Shown here one piece after another: positions 28,787-38,340 of a stretch of 38,401 nucleotides of DNA; positions within the stretch are counted from its first letter, which is position 1, and each line of letters opens with the position of its first letter. Under the pieces are notes generated by a model, which did no database searches, was not told the origin of the DNA, and saw nothing but the letters and a program-made list of their open reading frames with translations. The stretch covers positions 255,749 to 294,149 of the forward strand of contig BFEA01000889.1 in NCBI GenBank assembly GCA_003427395.1, given 5' to 3'. The position numbers and the translations under genes were made by a program. Source of the stretch: Chara braunii (Eukaryota; Streptophyta; Charophyceae; Charales; Characeae).

Positions 28787-28930
28787 AGGCTACCAGTCGA
28801 GCTGCCTAGGTCCACCTTGTTTGTCCGGGCGTAAGGTCCCAAAAAAAAAAATAATTATTTTTTTTTTAAAAACGAAAAAAAATTATGTTGTGCAGAAAAA
28901 TAAAGTGAACAACGTTTGCTTCAGGGACAC
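28787..28930 (+). repeat. Dispersed GC-rich element, copy C (inside intron)
   Basis: TAGGCTACCAGTCGAGCTGC, CTAGGTCCACCTTGTTTGTC, CGGGCGTAAGGTCCC, then a long A/T tail with AAATTATGTTGTGCAGAAAA and GTGAACAAC. It lies in the proposed intron between exons A and B of the unknown plus-strand gene, in the same orientation. A related CGGTCGGGC/GTGGTCCGGGCC patch sits at 28992-29020. Confidence 0.8.
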
Positions 28931-29106
28931 GTCGAAAATTCAAAATTCTTTGCCTAATTTAAAATATAAAATTATATACTTTATATTTTTTTAATATATT
29001 TTTTTTATTGGCCCGGTCGGGCAAGTGGTCCGGGCCACTCTGGTAGTCTAGCTATATATTGTAAATTTAACAGTGGTTTTTCGTTACTTTTGTTTATGAT
29101 CTACAG

Positions 29107-29184
29107 ATTGATGATATCGATCAAATGAAAAATGTGTTCATTACAGCTTCCACCGGACGTGTTTCAAATGAAGGTTCCAAGCAT
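29107..29184 (+). CDS. Unknown spliced gene, exon B
   Basis: 78 nt between GATCTACAG and CAT|GTAAGTG. Only one frame is open: IDDIDQMKNVFITASTGRVS, NEGSKH. It is in phase 0 with exon A on both sides, and both splice sites match consensus closely. The next exon was not found; sequence after 29190 is AT-rich. Confidence 0.45.
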
Positions 29185-29189
29185 GTAAG

Positions 29190-29575
29190 TGTTCTCTCAT
29201 GTAGTTTCTATTTACTGGTATTTTTTACTGCTACTTTTTACTGCTATTCTTTCATTTAAAACTTCTATTTTTCGTAAGTACTGGCAAAACTATAGAATGT
29301 TAAATCAACTTTTGTCTATATTTTTTATTTTTATTTTTTAATTTTGCAAACAAAGAAAATGACTGATTCATATGTTCGTCACCCTTTATTTACTTATTTT
29401 TTTCGAAAGGGCTACTGCCTTGAGATATAATCACTGAGCTGATCGACCCCATGTAATTTAAAAATAGTGTTTCATTGAGTTGGTTCCATGAGAATCAGTC
29501 ATGTTAGATTTTAACTTCGGTCTGAATTTCAATAGTTCATTGATTAGTTTCCATTACAATCTGTCGTTTGCTTGT
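29190..29575. other. AT-rich spacer, no gene
   Basis: Consistent with intronic or intergenic sequence downstream of exon B. It holds a doubled TTTTTACTGCTACTTTTTAC. Confidence 0.4.
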
Positions 29576-29700
29576 CTGCCTCCTGATGGCCCACCTGGCT
29601 GCTTGCTTGCCTGTTTGTCTGCCCACCTGTCCACTTGCCTCCCTTCGTGGATATGCATAGCAACCAGCATGCCTGCCTACCTGCTTTGTCTAACTCCTTA
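29576..29700. repeat. CCTGC-rich dispersed repeat
   Basis: CTGCCCACCTGTCCACTTG and TGCATAGC, then AGCATGCCTGCCTACCTGCT, match the block at 36651-36725 (CTGCCCACCTGTCCACTTG, TGCATAGC, AACATGCCTGCCTACCTC). So the CTGCC-rich blocks here, at 17.5-18.1 kb and at 36.5 kb are related. Confidence 0.75.
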
Positions 29701-30437
29701 AAGCCTGCTTGTGCGTTGTTGAGCGCATCGGTCCGGCACCGCACGAGGCAGCGCGGGACCCTCCCGGTCGCGTCACGCAGAAGTTGGTTTTAATCCTCGT
29801 CGCGAATACATAATGGAGCTTCTGCAAACCGCTCCGGCCAAGTGCGTCAGCCATACCTCTCGCGAGCCCCTAAGACAGGATAAGGCATACGCGAGGCACG
29901 TCTTACCTCCACCTTACGGGAACTGTCACCTCCCTTCGGTGGGCGTATCCCCGTCGAGCTACCAGTCCACAGTAGGAAAGTTGATCAGTTGCAATCGCAG
30001 AGGTGTACCAGCCGAGGGCGTTTCTCGTTCGTTGTAACATAGGTGGTACGCGCGGTATTACGCCTCTATCGGACCCGCACGCGAACCGACATCTTGGGGG
30101 GCTGAAGTCCCAAGCGTGACTTGTCGCCGGTCGACTAGGACGCATCCCACACACCACGCACACACCAATATAAAGAACATAAAAATAAACGCACACACAC
30201 ACACACACGTACATATACATACACATAACGACACTAAACAAACGACGCGACAACACTCCTAGTCCCTTAGTAGCCATCTCATAACTTTTCGATGTGGAAA
30301 TCGGATAGGCGTCGCACGCGAGACTTAGTATAAAACCGCACGGACGCAGGGCTAACTCATATCGACTCGCAATGCATAAGTACGCAAGCGATCGCAATGA
30401 TGACGTACTATGTAGTACCCATACTCATGCGGTCCTC
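29701..30437. other. No gene; GC-richer stretch with (CA)n
   Basis: CpG-rich sequence (29720-30140) followed by an (AC)n run of about eight units at 30191-30209. A 164-codon minus-strand frame crosses the microsatellite and has no motif. Confidence 0.4.
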
Positions 30438-30498
30438 GTTAACCTCGAGGGTCGCATTCGACACTCAAGTGTCGGCTGACACGCGCCTTGAGGGTTAA
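30438..30498. repeat. Nested inverted repeat (hairpin)
   Basis: The outer arms TTAACCTCGAGG and CCTTGAGGGTTAA pair with one bulge and one mismatch. Inside them CGACACT-CA-AGTGTCG (30459-30474) is a perfect 7-bp hairpin. It could be cruciform-forming or a relic of a small inverted element. It does not fold like a tRNA. Confidence 0.6.
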
Positions 30499-30499
30499 T

Positions 30500-31530
30500 C
30501 TTTTGACGCTGGATAACCGCCAAAGGCGATTGAGAACCACACCCTCTTCTGCACCCTGCGGAGAGTGGGTGGTACACAGGTTCATACATGTGGTGGCAAT
30601 CGTCTTTTATGGCCCTGGAGACCAACTCCACTATCTAGGGCCTGGAGAGAAGTCAAGGGGTTTAACTTTGACGGCTGCCACGGACTACAACATCCAACCA
30701 TAGAAAATCTAAAGAGCAAAGGCTAAAAGAGGATCCCCCTCTTCTCTCAAATGCACGATCTGTTTAACCCTTACGCACGATCACAGTAGGCCGAGCGAAA
30801 ACACTTAAGACATATATGTTCACATATATATAGAGGGTTATAAATATGTGACGATCACTTATCACAATCACAGTAGAACTCCTCTCAGCCATATATATAT
30901 GCATGTGAGCGCAGACAGTCAAATCCAAAGTCCGAATTACCAAACATATCTGCAATCACATCAAAGATTCAACGAAAAGTCCATGCACTATACGGGGTCA
31001 ACTTCAACCATTCTCTGTACTCATACCCGTTGCTTTTAGCCATACAACCCTCACTCTTGTGCAACTCTCAAAATAAAATACTCAGTATTTTTTTTTCAAA
31101 TGACCATTCAAATAAAGTCCGGGTGAAAACACAACAAAACAACTCAAATCACAAGGCTAAAGCCTTTAGGTTGAGTGACAGGAATGGATTGAAGTTGAAT
31201 CGTAAACCGACGAATCGGTAACCGACCTGTTATCAGTGATAACAAAAGATGATCCTTGTAGGATCAAGTTGAACCTAGCCCAAATCCTGAATCAATCGAT
31301 CAAGAAGACCTGTAACACAAGACATGTTAATCCCCAAGCTAAATCTATAAGTCTGTGAAGAATAATCCTCATATCACAATCTCACTCAAATAATCCTTAT
31401 TAACTAAGCCTAAGTTTACCTCTAAGCAAGTGCCAAAAGAAAGGTAGATCTTGACAGAATCTACTCTATACAGAGTGGATCGCCAGAATCGCAACCTGTC
31501 AAAATATAATCTATCTTCTTTAAACTAAAA
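30500..31530. other. No gene recognised
   Basis: AT-richer sequence with scattered ATATATA runs (30815-30840, 30890-30901). No coding or repeat array is supported. Confidence 0.3.
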
Positions 31531-31845
31531 AAAAATCGGCAGCACTTCCCGTAGGAAAAGTGTCTTTTCAGAATTTATATCAGCCTGAATATGAAAACAG
31601 AAATAGCCTTTAACTTTTCAAAGTCCAATTTTGTCTATCTCCCTGAATTAGCAAAAAATTGGGCAACACTCCCTTTAGAAAAAGAGACTTTCCAAATTTT
31701 TACTAAGCCATATATGAACTTTAGACAAGTTGAACTTTGAAAAGTCAAAAAGTTGACTAACTCCTTGGATTTGCAGAAATTTCGGTAGTGCTTCCCGTAG
31801 AGAAAGTAGCTTACCAAAATTTATACAAGCCAAGTATAACAAAAG
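31530..31845. repeat. Three tandem ~124-bp units
   Basis: Units are anchored at 31537, 31661 and 31784. Core TCGGCAGCACTTCCCGTAGG, AAAAGTGTCTTTTCAGAATT, and CAGCC or AAGCC in each, with AAAGTC plus TTGAC-type flanks in units 2 and 3. The CGGCAGCA-TTCCC core resembles tandem motifs I have seen in plant repeat DNA. That resemblance is from memory and unverified. Confidence 0.8.
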
Positions 31846-32123
31846 ATCCCAGAAAATGCGAGAATTGATCTAAGGAAAAAAAACTTAACTCAGAAAATGC
31901 AGGAATTAAAACTAACTCCTATGACTCTAGCACGTGACGAGCAACCAAAGCAACTACCTATCAAATTAAAACTCAGACTAAGTAGTAGCCTCGCTCATTC
32001 ACATGCAGGCCAAATCACAAAGGTAAGTACTGTCACCATCCCTGGTCAACTTGGTAGACAATAGTTCATAGTCTTTCAATGATTTATCCCTTTATACCCA
32101 GCTTACATAAGGCATTAAGTCAG

Positions 32124-32709
32124 GCCACCCAAACTTATGGGACATGCCTAACTTAGCCATTAAGTATACACAAAACAGAGGGCACAACTACTTCTCTCTT
32201 CTTTAAACATATGACTAGGCCTCCCTAGTCGCCCTGAACTATTTAAATATCCAAGTTATATATACGTCTCTGAACTTAATCTTCAAAGTGGGCGTAGGAC
32301 TGAGCCATTCGTCTTATAAACAATGCTCAGCCGGCCCAAGTTACCTTCACTTATACTCTTAGTTATACTCTCTTCAGATTGTGATAGGGCTATAGTCAGA
32401 CCACCCAAACTTATGGGACCCTGCCTGACTAGCCTGTTCATAGATAAGATAGTAATAAAATATAGCCAAGTTGTAACCTTTGGGTTCCAGCATGTGCGAG
32501 GCCTTGAGTCAGACCACCTGAACTTACAGAACAGTCTGACTCTTTGCCTGGTTCGTTTCTCTCTGATTCAATCTGTGTGTGGCATTGGGCTAGATCATCT
32601 AAACTTATAGAATGATCTGCCCTTTGTCAAGTTCATTCCTTCAAAATAAAAGCAGGAAGAGGCTGGGCCACCTAAACTTATAGAATGGTTCAAACCTCCT
32701 CGTTCAGAA

Positions 32710-32774
<65 letters not shown>

Positions 32775-32940
32775 ACCAAGGCACCTGAACTTACAGAATG
32801 CACTTTGCCCCTGAAAAGGCAATCACAATTAGCCCTTGCACGTTAGAGCAACCAAACCACCTAAACTTATGGAATGTTCTGACTCTCCATGCAATCCAAA
32901 ATAAACGTAACAGTGAGCCCTCCAAACTTATGGAGACTCT
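32124..32940. repeat. Eight dispersed-tandem copies of an AACTTATRGAA motif
   Basis: CCACCYRAACTTAYRGRA occurs at about 32126, 32401, 32514, 32595, 32668, 32780, 32856 and 32919. Several copies are preceded by GGCATTGAGTCAG-like sequence and followed by TCTGNCT. Spacing is 65-115 bp except for a 275-bp first gap. The units are strongly diverged. Confidence 0.8.
32711..32770. repeat. A run of 60 nt
   Basis: Uninterrupted A run inside the motif array. It could be the tail of a retro-inserted sequence or a slippage/assembly product. No coding body with a tail was recognised to its left. Confidence 0.97.
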
Positions 32941-32949
32941 ACCAGCCTT

Positions 32950-35900
32950 TGGTTGACCCAGTCAAACATGCAATACTACCTTCCTCTCATCCTTCCCCCA
33001 GATGCAATCCCACAATCTGCTTTCAGTCAGAAAACCAAAACTGAAACTGCATTACACATACATTCCTTTATTTAATCTAGGTTGTGTTCTTAAGGTCAAA
33101 CTAAAAGTCAAAGTAGGAATGCAGGCAGTATACTCAGTCAAACTCAACAAGGAGTACAAATAAGGGTTATAACTAGGTTTATAAAGGGAAAGCAATGGTT
33201 ACCTTTCAATTCCCTGCCTCCATAACTCCTCCTGAGTTCCGGCAGAGCTCCCGCAATCGGTGGGTTGTCTTCCCACAAAGTCTTGTTGCGGTCCTACGGG
33301 TTGCAATCCCGCCTGCCGCCTTTCTCTCAGAACTGGACTAGACTTAGAGTAAGATGGATAGAAGGAGGGGTTTCAAACTCTCGAGATACAAGAGGGAGAC
33401 TGACTCAACTCCCAGGAGAGAGCCTTGATATCTTCAGTCGCCTGAGGGCCCCGAAATGGCAGCCAAGACACGCAACAACTTGGTCAAAGTGAATATCAAA
33501 CTGCCTAAGTCAACCCTTTGACGACCTCTTAGTTCACAACAACAACCCCCTTCGCGAGCCTGATCATACCACCAAGTCCCACTACCTCAATCTCAGACAC
33601 CACCACCGCCGCTTAATAGTGTCCATCTCCCTTATACTTCATAATCTGGAACGTACTGGTTACAGGTAAACCTGTTCCTTCGCATTTCTCAGCAGTTGGC
33701 GGTGTTCCGCTGTTGAGGTTTTCTCCAAACAACGAGCTTGGCCATCACACTGTGAATCCGAGCTTCCCTCCATAGCGGCGCCCGACACTCAAACCACGGT
33801 CACAGTGGTGCTCTATCTTAACTTCGGACAACAAACACCTCGCTGATGTCGGCTACCATACCCAAGGTACACACAAGGGACGACCGTGGAAACCACCGCC
33901 GTATCACAACGAAATGGCCTGCTGTAGCCTAAGACTTGTAAATGAAACCGCCGAACCCGAGTGTCAATGAGAGCATACTCTGGCCACCACCAACATACGT
34001 TGGGACCATTACAAGCTTTTGCTTCAATTAAACGGTCGGATTCCCCTTATCCACGTTCATCTTGAGTTTGACAGTTTAAGGCTTAGGGAGAGTCTAACGT
34101 TTGCACCCGCTAGCAGCCCCACAGTTTGGCTCGTAGCCCGGTTTTCGGCCTATCCCGCATCGCTAGCTCGCCGGCGTGGGCGCTTTCCCTCTAACACTAC
34201 TACTATGTCGAGATTGTGACTCACTGCAGGGGTCACACCAACAGTGCAAATAAGCTTGATTGCACTTCACCCTTCCTTTCGTGACTGTCCTCCTCCTCCT
34301 CGTGTTTCCTTGCTCAACCTCTATTTCCCCTCGCCTCTTACTCCCGCTCCGCTTGCTAGCTCTCTCCTCGTTCGCTATGCTATCCCACTTTGCTCTGCAC
34401 AACAGCTCAAAAGGCCGACCAGGTTCACCCCACTTCAAATCCCTGTCAATCACGTCAAGCGTCACATGCACGACCCATCTATCAACCCTCTCGACGAGCA
34501 CCATGGGGGTAAGGATAACTAAGGAGGGGAACACTTCTACTGAGGAGACAGTCACCTCCGAGCTCGTGAAGCACATACCCGACGAAGGTCACAACAATGA
34601 ACCCGAGGAGCAGTGATGCCTTCGTTCAAGTGTGTAAAAACAAGAATGAATCTGCTGCTAGAAGATGGCTGGATGCATGCACGCAGAGAGATAGAGGGAT
34701 ATTGCTTCCATCGTTAGGAGCAACATACCGGCCGATAGGTGTTTCTCTATCCTGTTGCAGGCCTAGCGCCACTTTCATCAGTCAAATGAGCAAAATTGAA
34801 TGAATCTTTCGCAGGAGACCGGCCAGGTGCGTACCTCCTTCTCCTTGCCTTTCCTTGCTGCTCTCCCGTCCCTCCGCGTTGTGTCTCCTCTATCTTTCTC
34901 TAATCCTGCTCTACTAATCCCAAAACTAAACGCTCCATCGCAATCGCCTTCATCTAAAACCCCGTACCCATCTTTTCCTTCCACTCATTTTCATTTGAGA
35001 AACGAGTGAAGACTCGATTTGCATTTGTCCGACTCACTACCTCCGCGCAACCCGTTTTCTCACAGTACAAAAACTGACACTCCTTTCCTAGATCTAACTC
35101 CGCCAACTAACTCGCAACGCTCTAAGGCCCTACCCTAGCACGTTCGCCCACTCGATTTCATGAAAAATCGAGTGAGTTTTCTTTAATTTCTCCCTTCGAC
35201 ATAGCCTTCCGTTAGAGCGGCCCGCCCGACGACTTCAACGTTTGCAGGGCTTCTGACGAGTCGACCACCAGGTAGCTCTAGCCCTCGCTCCTTTACTCCG
35301 CGACCCGACGGAGCCCCTGCGCCAGTGTAGCCACGGTCTCCCGTACAGCCTCCCCTGGCTCTCTACTAGCGACACCCATTGGTCCCATGATCGCAACTGC
35401 CACAGCCCGTGTCCCCGCGGGCATGCTCATATCCAAACCCCTCATAGCAGGCCGTAGCCGGCGGACGGCGCACCCGTGGCAACCCTCGCTAGCCTCGGGC
35501 TGCAGTCCCACAGGCCCCCCCGAAAATGTTCTCCGATTCCCTTCCACCTTGGACTACCGACGCTCTCCAAGTAGGAAGCGAGGGAAGCCACGATCATGAA
35601 AATGCGGCCGATCTTCCACACATTGACGGCGAAAATAGAGAACTATCGCCGGTACCCCGGACATGTGGGAACCCGCAAGTCAAACATAGGAGAATAGAAA
35701 CACGGCGCTAAAAGGATTTGTCTAGAAAATGCTACCACCGATCGGACGCCGCGACGGTAAAGTCAAGGGGGATGGCCCCGCCGACCCCTCGGTTCCTTCG
35801 CACTACTTTGATATCCGCGCGCCATCACCGCCCGATCTCATCCTTGAATCTCTTTGATGAAAGTCGGACGCCGTAACCGCTAATGCTAGGCCCAAGTCTG

Positions 35901-36070
35901 GGTTTAGCTCCGACGGACGCCTAAATAAACGAACACCGCGTGACGCGCGGGCCTACTGAACATACTCCAAAGTCTCCTTGTTGTCGATGTTGCTCTCCGT
36001 ACATAAGCGTAGGTCCCAGGCAAACACATCAATTAATAAGAAAAAATCTTTTTAATCCCAACTTGATCAG

Positions 36071-36101
<31 letters not shown>

Positions 36102-36300
36102 GGCCGGTGACTACGCGGACTTTCACAATCATCAATCAAAAATTAGAGAGATCACGCGCACCTCAAATCTGCGCGCCCACACACTCTCTACTCTAGCCAA
36201 CCAATCAGCTAGCATAAACCTCAAACACAACCGCGCCTCGCGCAAAATACATAATTTTTAAACCAAAACTATTTTCTGTCGCTTGCAAAAGCCAGGGTGG
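32950..36300. other. Mostly non-coding; several unsupported frames
   Basis: A few frames have some protein texture: 34503-34616 plus (ATG in an ACCATGG context, reading KEGNTSTEETVTSELVKH), and 35526-35711 plus (DHENAADLPHIDGENRELS). Neither has a recognised motif or clear splice boundaries. Most others are Ser/Pro-rich artefacts of C/T-rich sequence. An A run of 27 nt lies at 36075-36101. Confidence 0.35.
35149..35174. repeat. Perfect 10-bp hairpin
   Basis: CACTCGATTT-CATGAA-AAATCGAGTG. A related ACTCGATTTGC lies about 135 bp upstream (near 35012). It may be a terminator-like or element-end hairpin, but a role cannot be assigned. Confidence 0.7.
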
Positions 36301-36318
36301 ATACCCTTGTAAGGGTAT
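36301..36318. repeat. Perfect 8-bp hairpin
   Basis: ATACCCTT-GT-AAGGGTAT, with a few further pairs (GTGG outside left, CGCAC outside right) making a longer imperfect stem. It sits about 17 bp from the left edge of the duplicated unit at 36335. Confidence 0.7.
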
Positions 36319-36334
36319 TCGCACCGACAACGTT

Positions 36335-36925
36335 TGCCTGCCAGCTGGACACACATGTGTTCATGTCCAGGTAGGCTACGTTTAGGCACATATAAATTCG
36401 AAAAAATATAACACTTCATAATGCAAACGACTTTTTGACTCAGAGGCATATCAGGTGACTACTATAGCTACCAACGTGCTTGCATACCTGGTTTGCCAAC
36501 CTGCATAAAGGTTGGCTGTCTGACAGCCTGCATATCTGTCGACCTACTGCATGTTTGTCATTGTCCTGCATGCCTGCCTTCCTGCTGGCCTGACTCACTT
36601 TCGTCCTGTAAATCCACTTACCTGGTTGTTTGTCTGCATAATTGTTTGCCTGCCCACCTGTCCACTTGTTTACTAGTGTGGCGACTTGTGTGCATAGCTA
36701 CGAACATGCCTGCCTACCTCCCTTATTTGACTGCCCAAAGTCTGCCTGCATGTGTGACTGCCTGTCCACTTGCCTGCCAGGTGGACACATATGTGGTCAA
36801 GTCCAAATAGGCTACGTTTAGGCATGCATAACAGAATAAAAAAAAGATCTAAAATTTCAAAAAAAAATAAAAATTGCACTTTGTAGCATCACAATGCAAA
36901 CGATTTTTTGATTGATAGACATATT
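36335..36925. repeat. Duplicated unit ~436 bp apart, CCTGC-rich middle
   Basis: TGCCTGCCAGCTGGACACAC at 36335 recurs as TGCCTGCCAGGTGGACACAT at 36771. Both are followed by ATGTG, AGGCTACGTTTAGGCA and, farther on, AATGCAAACGA and TTTTTGA. The space between the copies is CTGCC/CCTGC-rich and related to 29576-29700. Confidence 0.85.
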
Positions 36926-37242
36926 TGTACCATAGCTCCTAGTGAACATGTGTACCTAACTTGCCGCCTTGCAAATAGGTTGACTACACTTCCTGAAGGC
37001 TGGCTGTATAGATCATCATAAGTGGTGGCAAGAATGACACAAGGAAACATCAGAAGAGGCAAGCAAAGGGGAAGACGGAACAAAATGAGCAAAAGCCAAT
37101 GACAAAAGAGGATGCGAAGAGCAGGGAGCAGAGAATAAAGATGTGTGTATATGTGTGTGACATCACCACGTTCAGATTACGGAGAAGGAATATCATTTTT
37201 TGCTTGTCTGTATTTTCTTTGTCTATGCTTTGTTCCCTCCAG
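36926..37242. other. No gene recognised
   Basis: Purine-rich around 37030-37130, then T-rich, ending in the pyrimidine tract and CCAG acceptor-like site of the next feature. Confidence 0.3.
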
Positions 37243-37332
37243 CAAGTCAAGGATCATACCACATTTATATTCCTGAGCAAAACTTGCGAGCACAGTTCCT
37301 TTGAAGCAGATTCCAATGATATTATAGACTGA
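37243..37332 (+). pseudogene. Possible PrimPol-like fragment (upstream exon)
   Basis: A TGTTCCCTCCAG acceptor precedes a plus frame reading QVKDHTTFIFLSKTCEHSSF, EADSNDIID and a TGA. It loosely parallels the PrimPol segment that follows the catalytic core, N-x-F-R-L-x-x-S-S-K-x-G-K. The match is weak and rests mainly on its place just upstream of the better exons. Only 46 bp separate its stop from the next exon, with no room for the roughly 35 residues usual there, so the copy looks deleted or decayed. Confidence 0.3.
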
Positions 37333-37378
37333 CCCTCCCCGTTGTGATTGTTTGATTTATAAATTGAACACAACGAAG

Positions 37379-37554
37379 TTCGGATCGAATTTTGAGTTAT
37401 GTGGGGAATGCATCGAAGGCACGGACCATTGAACAAGTTTTCAAGGATTACTCAGCAACAAGCGTGCCAATAAAGATGACAGCATCGTCATTCGCGCACC
37501 TCGACGAGTTCATTCTAGAACTTACAAATCAACACCCACTGTCTGGTGAAAAAT
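37379..37554 (+). pseudogene. PrimPol-like primase-polymerase, C-terminal-half exon
   Basis: PrimPol is a nuclear and mitochondrial primase-polymerase that re-primes stalled replication forks. After an AAG acceptor-like site the frame reads DRILSYVGNASKARTIEQVF, then TASSFAHLDEFILELTNQHP and LSGEK, ending AAT|GTAAGT. It follows the PrimPol order R-I-L, 43 residues, then S-x-[FY]-x-x-[LV]-D-x-F-[VI]-L-x-L. That spacing equals the human protein's as I recall it. The exon ends one base into a codon and does not join the next exon in frame, so the locus may be a pseudogene or my boundary may be off. The N-terminal catalytic half was not found in this window. Confidence 0.6.
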
Positions 37555-37805
37555 GTAAGTTTTTTTTTTTTTTTTTTTTAGCTATACGAACCTATACTCC
37601 TTGTCGAAGATTAACAATTGATTACGACTGTTGGAAGACTCTCCAAGTGATGTTTTCTTTAATTAAATTTTAAAATTTTGAAACAGGTACAAACCGTACA
37701 ACTAATTTGAAATTTTAAAACAGGTCCTTATGGTCCACCGTTGTAAGATGTTTTGGGGGACTTTCCAACTAATTTCAATCTTTGTTTTCTTAAAATTGAA
37801 ACAAG
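37555..37805. other. Proposed PrimPol-like intron
   Basis: It starts GTAAGT and continues into an 18-nt T run. It contains a short duplicate of AATTTTAAAATTTTGAAACAG/GAAATTTTAAAACAG, which offers alternative acceptors at 37687 and 37724. Confidence 0.4.
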
Positions 37806-37912
37806 TACAATAAGAAATATGAGTCTTTATGCAAGGGAGCACAACATTGCTTATAACATACAGGGAACGAGATATTGCAACCTTGTTCAGCGTCAACACG
37901 CTAAGAATAACG
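37806..37912 (+). pseudogene. PrimPol-like exon with zinc-motif start
   Basis: The exon starts after GAAACAAG and ends AACG|GTGAGT. The frame reads TIRNMSLYAREHNIAYNIQG, TRYCNLVQRQHAKNN. I-R-(20)-R-[YW]-C-x-N-[IL]-x-R-x-H-x-x-N-N is the start of the PrimPol zinc finger (first Cys and His ligands). The 23-residue spacing from I-R to the Cys equals that of human PrimPol. The second half of the zinc motif (W/Y-Y-Q-K-C-H-D-x-x-C) would lie on a following exon, which I could not find before the window ends. Intron T-run and weak acceptor context are visible upstream. Confidence 0.65.
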
Positions 37913-38050
37913 GTGAGTTGATTTTAAAAATAATATACTTGTCAAAATTAAATTAATTCTGACAAACACTCATTTCCCAACAAACACCAAACTTGGCACA
38001 TACAGACCTTGACCACAAAGTACAACAAGGAAGGATTTTGAGAAACAGAT

Positions 38051-38212
38051 TAAAAAAAATTGGTCCCAAATGCACGTTTTAGTGTCGGGGAGGTTAAATC
38101 ACCAGTTCCTTTCGAAATGTTTTGCGAGCCCCTGGGGGGACCGGTATCCCGAGCCACGACGAGGCTGGGAGTACCGGATGCTCCCTTGCCCACACCGCCC
38201 ACGAGAATAACA
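38051..38212 (-). CDS. Possible minus-strand exon, unknown
   Basis: TTTCTCTCCAG on the minus strand precedes about 110-160 nt open in at least two frames. One reads GGVGKGASGTPSLVVARDTG, PPRGSQNISKGTGDL. The other reads SRGRCGQGSIRYSQPRRGSG and would end at CTG|GTGATT. I cannot choose between them or assign a family. Its GC content (well above the flanking A-rich sequence) supports a real functional or repeat unit. Confidence 0.25.
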
Positions 38213-38317
38213 CTGGAGAGAAAAAAAAATACTAATAAAAAACATACAAAAACAGGAATAAGAAAAAAAAAAAAAAACCTTGAAAGAAAACAAAAAAAAA
38301 CGGGTGAATGCAGATGC

Positions 38318-38340
38318 GCGGGAGAGAGAGAGAGAGTCCG

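Noticed and set aside
29903-30397. 164-codon minus-strand frame
   Set aside because: It reads through a CA microsatellite (Val/Cys run) and has no motif or matching neighbours.
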